Assembly (NCBI RefSeq): GCF_019059575.1
Contig: NW_024881999.1
Span: 332,001 to 396,000 of the forward strand
Source of the DNA: Amphibalanus amphitrite
Taxonomy: Eukaryota; Arthropoda; Thecostraca; Balanomorpha; Balanidae
Length of the DNA stretch: 64,000 nucleotides
Reading direction: 5' to 3'
Below, piece after piece: positions 13,317-22,100 of the stretch; position 1 is the stretch's first letter, and each line of letters starts with the position of its first letter. Below the pieces are notes generated by a model. That model was not told the origin of the DNA. It saw only the letters and a program-made list of their open reading frames with translations, and ran no database searches. The position numbers were made by a program, and so were the translations under genes.

Positions 13317-13416
13317 GAAGAGAGAGAGAGAGGGGGGGGAGGGGGAGGAGGGAGAGGGGAGGGAGAGGGAGAGGGATAGAGATAGAGAGATAGAGAGAGA
13401 GAAGAGAGAGAGAGGA

Positions 13417-13447
<31 letters not shown>

Positions 13448-13494
13448 GAAAGAGAGAGAGGAGAGAGGAGAAGATAGAGAAGAGAGAGAGAAGA

Positions 13495-13547
<53 letters not shown>

Positions 13548-13642
13548 CGAGAGAGAGGGAGAGAGATAGAGAGAGAGAGAGGAGAGAGGGAGAGAGAGAA
13601 GAGAGAGAGAGGGAGAGAGAGAGGAGAGAGAGAGAGAGAGAG
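13262..13642. repeat. GA-rich microsatellite, ~380 bp
   Basis: A nearly pure purine tract of GA dinucleotides with scattered GG, GAA and GATA interruptions. The long frames on either strand (RERERE or SLSLSL) are artefacts of the repeat. Confidence 0.95.
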
Positions 13643-13800
13643 ACTGGTCCGGTCCAGAGACTGGACTGTAGTCCAGCCTATTTCAGGCACTATTTACATA
13701 GTCAGGTCATGTCGATCTTGCGCAGTCCAGTGACAGTCCAATCTGGTCCAATCCAGTCCAGTCCAGTTCTGGTCCAGCCCTGATCCGATCTAGTTCCGAC
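13643..13800. repeat. Degenerate GTCCA pentamer repeat
   Basis: Dense imperfect copies of GTCCA/GTCCAGT directly follow the GA tract, ending near TAGTTCCGACTG. Confidence 0.75.
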
Positions 13801-15900
13801 TGTCAGCCGAGACAGTAAGACCGCATTTTATCATAATATCATCATATATCCCTTTCAGCATTGGCCATTATGGTCCATTTATCGTGGCTACCTACTTATT
13901 TCTGCCCCTTGGTTTTTATTTTCTAATTTCCTAAATAACATCCTCGTTTTACTTAAAAGCTGAAGCAGCTTATTGCTAGGTTTGCAGAGCGCGCGTCGGC
14001 GCACCAAACAAGTTTGATACGGTGATTTTACATGCATATAATGTGAGGTTCCCTATGCAGCGCATTCAATCACGGAGCGCCATGAAAGTAATACCACCGT
14101 GTGCAAAAAAATGATTACGAAGAGATGCTCTTCAGCAGGTTTACAGCGTCGTAAAACATAACTACAATAGCCATTAGCGACAAGTGAGGGATAGTAGAGG
14201 CAAATAAAGATCAAATGTGTCAACTGTACAACAGACCAAAGCGCAAACCTTCCGTGATGACTAATGGGCCCGCCCACCCAGTCATTACGCTAAGTAGTGA
14301 ACCACAGTACAGCTGGTGAGTCTAAAATCGCCGCGATGGTCGAGGCCTACACACATCACCTCCGTTCATTCACCCTTTGCCCACCACACTGCTGAAGAGT
14401 AACCCCAGCCCAACCCCACCACACCGATTCAACACGCTATGCCCTCCAGCCTTCAATGACGAGCACATTTTCCTCGCATATTTCACAGCACAGCGACCGT
14501 GCCAGCGGCAACTCCGCGGTAGGCCCGCGCCCGAGCCCCGGGCCAGCGACAGGGCCGGGTGGAGATCCGAGCCCGGTCCAGCCAGTAGCGGGGCCGGGCG
14601 GCACAGCGGCCGGGGAACCCCTGCTCACCGCAGCCGGCAGGTAAACCGACGGCAGGAAGCCAGCCCAGTGAAGTCCCGCACTGTTTGCGCGACCTCGCAG
14701 AGGCCAGGCAAATGGGCACAGGCATGCACGGGGAAGGGCTGCATGCGGTCGCTTCCTTCCTCGGCTCGCTATCGATACGGGATGTGGTGAGGCGAGAGTG
14801 TCGCATAAAGCCGAAACCGGGGAGTCCAGCAGTTGTCACTCATCGTTCAGCAATGCGTGATAGCCAAGGAGAGAGCAGCGAGGGTGTTACTGTTGCTGTA
14901 TCCTAATTAGCGGCGTTTACGCCCGATTTCGCAGTGTTCGGAAAATGTGTCACCTATGACGCAAATTTGCAAGTTTTCGGCATATATTACGTGCTCACTG
15001 TGGACCCAGTCGAGTTCAGATCCGCCAAATCACACATCCTTTTTCAACACGGTGAACAAACTTAACGTTGCCACTTAAAATCAATTAGCTCGTAGCCCAG
15101 AATAAAGGCAACGATCTCGGGACAGCACATTGCACGCCTTGTGTATACGATGTGGAAGGTTCACACTACTTATAAATGGTTAGACTTGTAGCTTAGAATA
15201 CACGACACGATGGCGGCCGGGACCTTATGATCGCAGGGCGCTAACCGACGCATCATTATCAAAAAGAAAAAAAATATTTACGCCATTTTTGCAAGGAAAA
15301 AAGTTGCCACCAGAGAGGAGTAGTGGCGTTTTCATTACTGCGCTTACAACAGTGTATTATGAGCATTAAGTCAGCCATGATAGGGGGAAATTGTTCCAGA
15401 GACAGACACCAATATAACCCTTTCATAAACGTCCCAAGCCTTCAAGGAATCCCCACGCAGGAATGCTATAAAGCATTCACACAGGTTGTCATCTAGTTAC
15501 TTCCAACAAACATTGGCGAAATGCACACACCTCCCTCTGATACTCAAACATTGGACTGCGCTAACATATGCGGCCGAGCCGTGGCCCCGGCCCGAGAGGC
15601 GCTTCTAGGGGCCAATTCTGCCGAGCGGTAAAGTCCCGCCGAATCTGTCCCAGTGCTGTGTTTTGCCAGTCGCGGCCCGCAGCATTAACAGGTTCAGTGG
15701 CCTTTGCGCCTGGCCTTCGGTGGTTCGACAGCCTCTGTGAGCCCTGTGGCCCCGGCGGTCCGGCAGACCTTGGGAGCCCAGAGGCCCCTTCAGGTCCACT
15801 GACCCCTTCTGGATTAGAAACCCCCCTCCAAGTTCAGTGACCCTCAGATATCGGTGGCCACAATAGCTGCCCAGACCCCGGTTGACTAGCAGTGTAAAGG
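13801..15900. other. No gene recognised
   Basis: GC-rich patches at 14.4-14.9 and 15.56-15.84 kb hold overlapping open frames on both strands. None shows recognisable domains or clear exon boundaries. This interval should lie in a GINS1 intron if the gene continues to the left. Confidence 0.4.
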
Positions 15901-16078
15901 CTGAAACAGACTCTTTCGCGTTCAGGAAATCGCATGCGAGAACCTATTCAAATACATTATAATTCTTCCCGCAACAATCGCATCCAGGAGGTGCATGCGA
16001 TTGATCCGAGAGTGCTTCCATGTATTTGAATAGGCTCTCGCATGCGATTTCCTGACTGCGGAAAGAGTCTGTTTCAGG
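15901..16078. mobile_element. Foldback/MITE-like hairpin next to GINS1 exon 3
   Basis: 15901-15956 is the reverse complement of about 16020-16078 with roughly 93% identity, around a ~63-nt loop. The arms include GAAATCGCATGCGAGA. The loop holds a smaller palindrome built on CAATCGCAT/ATGCGATTG. The right arm ends about 7 nt from the GINS1 exon 3 splice donor (16090-16085, minus strand), so the transcript would have a long stem right after that donor. Confidence 0.8.
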
Positions 16079-16090
16079 CATAACACTCAC

Positions 16091-16192
16091 AGGTAGGCGA
16101 GCAGGCAGCGGCGGTTCCTCTCAATGCCGGCGTGTCGCACCCAGACTGCCGCTGACAGTGATCCGCCCACACCGCTGGCGTCCAGGTCGACG
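16091..16192 (-). CDS. GINS1: GINS1 exon 3 (residues 46-79)
   Basis: Follows a CCGGCCGCCAG acceptor; its first base completes the split valine codon. Contains VRHAGIERNRRCLLAY. The donor is GTGAGT, directly followed by the foldback repeat. The exon ends with two bases of a leucine codon. Confidence 0.88.
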
Positions 16193-19100
16193 CTGGCGGC
16201 CGGGAAAGGTCAGGTCAGCTTAATGGGTTTAAACAGCACACCGTCTCCATCGCTGGTGTCCAGAAGACAGGTCAATATTAATGGGTGCCGGTCTAAAGTC
16301 AGAGCCATAGGAGAGTGTCGAAGCGATGAAACTGAGCTATTCGGGACGAAATCAATACGGGCTTCGGATAGCGTTGACCATTATGCGGAGGATTGAGGAT
16401 GACTTTAGAGCCACCAACAGCTCGAAAACACGTTTTCCCAGCCAACTTTTTGTAAAAGAGATTGGTAAGGTCATGGTACAGGTCACAGGACCAGGATCAA
16501 CCAAATAATAGTGCATGAGTATGCCTATTTAGGCAGTTACGGCGAACCCGTCTAGGGCCCGCAGCCCGGCGCCAAAAGGTGGCGCTGTAGAACATCCACC
16601 AGGTGGCAGGGCTGCACAGCATACAGCGGGGCGCAGTACCCTTCATCGAATGCGGCACCACTGGCGTGTGGTGAACGAAAGACAATCGGCGCTGGATAAG
16701 CTTAGGACATTCCTGAAATGAATTACAGCGATAGAATTAAAAAGAGCTACATGAAGCAGCTACAGAAGGAAAGCTAGAGACGCTACATGTAGAAGCAGCG
16801 AGAAGGAGCTACAAGAAGAATATGGGCTGGTATGAACAGGGTTGTATACCAATCAAGTCGATTGAATTGATTGATTTGTTTCAACGCGTATTTTGAGTTG
16901 ATTGGATTGAGTCGATTGACTTTCGAGATGACTGGTTGACTGAGTCGTTTGACTTTAGCGACTGATTGACTGATTTGATTCCCGAAAATTAGAGTGACTC
17001 GTATGATTGAGTCGATTGAATGGAAAGTTCAAGTAAGTTTTAGTTGACGAAAAATAATGACACCAATTGATGACATCAAAGATCACAAAACTACACTGAA
17101 AACTGCTTGTCATCACAACTGCAATATTTAGTTTAGCTTATTTGTAAAATATGGGGTAGATGGCCAAATAAAGAACAGGGCCTAAACATGAACAGCCAAC
17201 TTTGACTTTCAACTGCAATAACTGCTCCAGTCCTGGTGATAGAACCTGGCGATGCACCTACCTACCTTTCTGCACTCAGCAGGAAACGTTTTTTTTTTTA
17301 ATCCAGATGATAAAGTGCAAGGCCCTATATATTAAAGGGACACTCCCACCTTAACATTAGTTTTGAGTTGAGATAGCCAAATTGGTGGCTATGGCCTGCA
17401 AATACCGGTTTGGGCACTCACAACATCGAAAAATGCTTTAATTCGAAGATATGGAATTTCAAACTTGCAGTTTTCGGATTCTAAGGGGCTAATGCATTGG
17501 AATGCCCCCTTAGAATTTGTGACGTCAGCGGAGATCTAACGATTTTTAAATCTTAGACTAAAACCATCGTTAACACGTGGTAGTATACTCTGCTTTGCGC
17601 GCAACGTCTGCGGCACTTTAAGGCTGCCAAATTATTGCTTCCAAATAAAGTCGCTAGTAACAGGGGAGATCCCAAAAAGTAAACAAAAGTAAAAGCCTAA
17701 TATCTTGAAAACCAGTGAATATTTTTCGGTGAAATTTGGTAGATATTCGTTTTCGCTCTTTCTGAACCAAGGGACATCACTTTCATGCCAATTCATTAAC
17801 TTTTTTGAAGGTGGGAGCCGGGAGGGTCCCTTTAATAAAGTGTGATTAATTAATAATTCACATCTCCACATGCGTATTTGGAATTTCCGACCTCGACGAG
17901 CGTCTGTGGTAGAAAACCACCACTTTGGTAGGGGAAACTACTGCTGTCTGCTACAATTTGCACTGCATGTCAAGCTATTGTAGCGACATCTATGCATATA
18001 CATTTCCGACCTCGACGAAAATCTCGCGGCGCTTCGCGCCGACCCGCACCGCCCATTCATACTGGAGACATAGGTGGCGGAACGGGGAGGGCACCGGGGC
18101 ACCGTGCCCCCTTTTTATTTTGGCATTTTAACATTAGCCCTATGGGTGTTGCATGGAAAGAATGGGACCCCAGTAAACATGCCGACGTCGGCCCGACGTC
18201 GGCCGACAGCGGGGTGACGTCGGCAACTCGGCATCGGCATGCCGACGTCGGCCCGACGTCGGTCCAACCTCGGCACGACGTCGGCTGGATGTCGGATATG
18301 CCCGCATGTTCCAACGTCCAGCCGAGGTCCAGCCGACGTCGGGCCGACGTCGGACCGAGATCAATTACTGAGGTCCAGCCGACGTCGGGCCGACGTCGGG
18401 GCGACGTCGGACCGACATCGGCCGCTGTTTTGACCGTTAAAATAATATAAAATACATGTTTCATGTTTCATAAAGAGCTTCTGTATTCAAAATATCCTCA
18501 GGAAACTCAAATCTTCCTCCACGCCGCAACCCCCTGATCCGGACTGGACGGGAAACTTTATCCCATTTGGGATTGCCCGTAAGCCGAGCTCGCCCGTAGC
18601 CGGGTGCGGTGAGTGCTTGGGGGCTGCTCGGCCTATCCTTTGGTCGGGCTCAGCCCCGGCAACTCACCAGGGCCGGGCCCAGTTCATATAGAAAGGCCAG
18701 TCGGCAAATGTCACTTTGCCAAAGTGCCACTTATCAAAGGGACACTTTGGGAAACGTTGGTGCAGGTGTGTAAGAGTGGCTATATGAATCCATTGTGGGG
18801 TCGCCCTTTCCAATAAGTGTCACGTAACAGCAATGGGACCAGGGACTCTATATGAACTGGACCCAGGGTGCTCGCCAAGAAGACCAATGTCTCCATCCTA
18901 TGATCCTTCCGGCTCTGAAATGGTCTTGTCAGACCGAAAGGGCATAACACAACAAAACAAACCAAATTCGTTACTTGGCTGCGTGGTGTAGTGGTTAGCG
19001 CACTAACCTCGCATTTGAATGATACGGGGTTCGAATCCCATCGCCGGCTGATGCTTTTGGCGTGTTGTCCCAGTAAACATGCCGACGTCGGCGACTGGGG

Positions 19101-22100
19101 GGCTCGAATCCCGCCGCCGATTGATATTTTTGGCGCGTTGTCCCAATAAACATGCCGACGTCGGCCCCGTCGGTCCAACGACAAACGATCTCGTCAACCT
19201 CGGCAAACGATCTCGGCCCGACGTCGGCTCGACGTCGGCTGGACTTCGGCTGGACGTCGGAACATGCGGGCATATCCGACGTCCAGCCGATGTCGGGCCG
19301 AGGTTGAACCGACGTTGGGCCGACGTCGGGCCGAGCCTCGGCCCGACGTCGGGCCGACGTCGTCATGTTTACTGGGACCAAAAGTCGTCAGTGCACTCCC
19401 TTAATTGAAGGTGTTCCGCGGCTTCTGACTGTAGACCAAAAGAGATTGTGAGTTCAGAGTTGTGACAACTAAAGCAACCACCACGTATGATGTATACATT
19501 AACAGTTAACTATCAGATTTACGGCATGTGTCAACAATTATACCCTGATAGAAGACCGGAGGCTCTGGTTACCAGTGTAAAAATGAATACTTCAGACGCA
19601 TACCGCGTAGGAATTCAGCCCAGTATCGTTGAACAGATAGTGCATCGGCCTGAAAAAGTACGGTAACGATGCCTAATTTTGGGTTTTTAGTCGGCCGATC
19701 CGTCCCCCCTGTCGAAAATCTGTGGCGACGTCCCTGGCACGTAGGACAAAAGTACGCATCGCAAATGTTCGTACAGTATATAAAGTACGCATGGACAAAA
19801 CTACGTCAAGTACAAAAGTACGCATGGCAAAAGTACATACAGTATAAACTATAAAGCACGAATGGATAAAAGTACGTCAAGGACAAAACTACGTATCGAA
19901 GAAGTACGTATTGGTGCATTATTAAGTACGCATGGACAAAAGTACGTCAAGGACAAAAGCACATATCGTAAAAGTGCGTACAGCATAAAGTACGTATGGA
20001 TAAGAGTACGTCAAGGGCAAAAGTAGGCGTATCGTAAAAGTACGTCGAGTATAAAGTACGTATGGCATAAGTACGTCAAGGATAGAACTGTAGGCGTATC
20101 GCAGAGGTAGGTACCTATATACGTACAGTACAAAGTACGTATACCTAGACAAAAGTACGTCAAAGAAGAAAATACGCATCGAAAAAGTACGTAAATTATA
20201 AAGTACGTATATCGCTAAGGTACGTACCCTTGCTGATTTGCATAGATGTCGCAATCGGTCGCAACTACAGCGAGACATGCAGTGCAAACGGTAGCAGACA
20301 GCAGTAGTTTCCCCTACCAAAGTGGTGGTTTTCTACCACAGACGCTCGTCGAGGTCGGAAATTCCAAATACGCTCTCCACATCTCCTCAGAAACAACCCA
20401 CTGAACTCTATAAATATCTGAAACCCCTACAAAAATAACTGAAACAAAAGCGCCGTTTTCGTCTCGCTAATTACGTTTACGTACCTAATTAATAGCTAAT
20501 TTGCTGCATTGTTTAATTTGCAGGCTGCAGCAGAACGTTTGTTTATCCTTTTCTCCTGAGAGCCTAAGCATAACATATTTAATATATTTCATTTTCCTTA
20601 AAATATTTTATCAAATATTATTGTGGTTTTATTTCAAATGAAATAATAAATAAAACAAAATTGGTGTTGTACAACCGATTTATTTTATGATGATCTACCA
20701 TACTACATGATAACCAATGACGTCATGGGTTTACTGAAACGTTAGTACGAAGAAACTGGACGGGCAGGCGAGCCAGTAACTGGACGGGCAGGCGAGCCAT
20801 CCGTCATCTTACCAAAAAATCAAAAGACGTAGAATAAGGATTTATAAAAGCTTAGCATACTTATTGGCAAAACGTTTTCTTTGTTTCGCAGTCGTCGCAC
20901 CGTGCCGTTTTCGCGTTTTAATTTTCCTTGTTCCTACTTCCTTTGTCCTTAACTTATCCTGTGGTTCCAGAGTCCCTGTCCTCTCCATTTCCTTTTAAAT
21001 ATATTTTTAATTCTCATCCCTATTCCCCAGTCCTAACAGTTTCAAACTGTATTGCAATAAAATGTTTTGAATTCTTCACATATAACCTATCTACCTTCGT
21101 TGGTACTGTTGGTAGCCAGTGACACATCTAGGCAGGTAAGTAGGTACCTAACTGCTTTCCTGCTGTCTTCATAAAGCATACCTAATGAAGTTGTCAAATT
21201 TGTAGCACATTTTCAACACTTTCATATGGTGTCAGTGTGGCATGAAACCATGAAACCTAGAACCTAGGTTCATTATGTTCAGGGTTCATTTCAGAAGAGC
21301 TCCGCATAACTCACATAAGAGACAGACAGGGGCTTTACATGGGGTAGATGGCCTGATGACGTAGCTGGAATATGGCCAAAATTAAATTGACAACTTTTAG
21401 GTGAAAGGTGGTGATTTGGGTTAACCCTCGCCGGACCTATTGGTTTTCTACATACGCGCCGGCCGAGGGGGGGGGGGTACGACCCCCCCTCGCCGTTTCG
21501 CCCCTGGTGGAGCTAGCGCGTCGCGGAAAAAACGAGCGAGTGCGCCGTTACGAGACGCAGAGATTGGTACCCGATTTTAAGGTCCTAGGTCAACCGGTGA
21601 CCTCTGAGGTCAGGTCAAGTGCCCCAAGGTACGGTTCAGTTTTTGGTGAATAACTTCGCAAAAAATGGCCGCAGAGCGCCGATTTTGGCAGCATCGTGTT
21701 CGCCTCGTCCAGGCACGTCGAATGATATACTTTTTGTCCGGGTCAGGTCAACTTGGGGTGTTGACCTCAGGTCAAGGTCAGGTCAGCACCCCAAGGTCAC
21801 GAAGTTGGTCGAAAGAGGTCATGTCGCATATCATTCGATTCAGCAGGCCTTCCTGAGTCCATTGGTGGCTTTCTCGACTCGCTAGCTCAATTTGATCAAG
21901 AGTTATTGACGAAAAACTAAAATGACCTTGATGACGTCATAAATGACGTCACGCAAGGTCAACATTGCAAAAGTGACGCATCTAACCTTGCAAGGAGTGC
22001 ATCAAATCACGATTCTGTGTGCTTGAGATAGTTGGAGATCGTTCCCGGCGCCAGAATAGCAGTTTGAATTTTTCCCCATTGACTTATAATGGTGAGGTCA

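Larger units (their letters stand above)
17872..20373. mobile_element. Mutator-like (MULE-type) non-autonomous element
   Basis: Terminal inverted repeats of about 130 bp start GCGTATTTGGAATTTCC at 17872 and end with the reverse complement at 20373. A perfect 9-bp target duplication TCTCCACAT lies at 17863-17871 and 20374-20382. Long inverted ends with a 9-bp duplication are the usual signature of Mutator-like elements. The interior contains two GACGTCGG arrays, a tRNA-like SINE fragment and an AAAGTACG array, with no transposase frame. Confidence 0.85.

Noticed and set aside
13163-13690. Long open frames on both strands rich in RE or SL
   Set aside because: They are translations of the GA microsatellite; there is no amino-acid complexity.
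15560-15840. Collagen-like GPxGxxG frame on either strand
   Set aside because: The glycine triplet pattern is not sustained; it reflects GC-rich low-order repetition.
18977-19060. Functional tRNA gene on the plus strand
   Set aside because: A and B boxes are present but the acceptor and anticodon stems do not pair, and it lies within a transposon.
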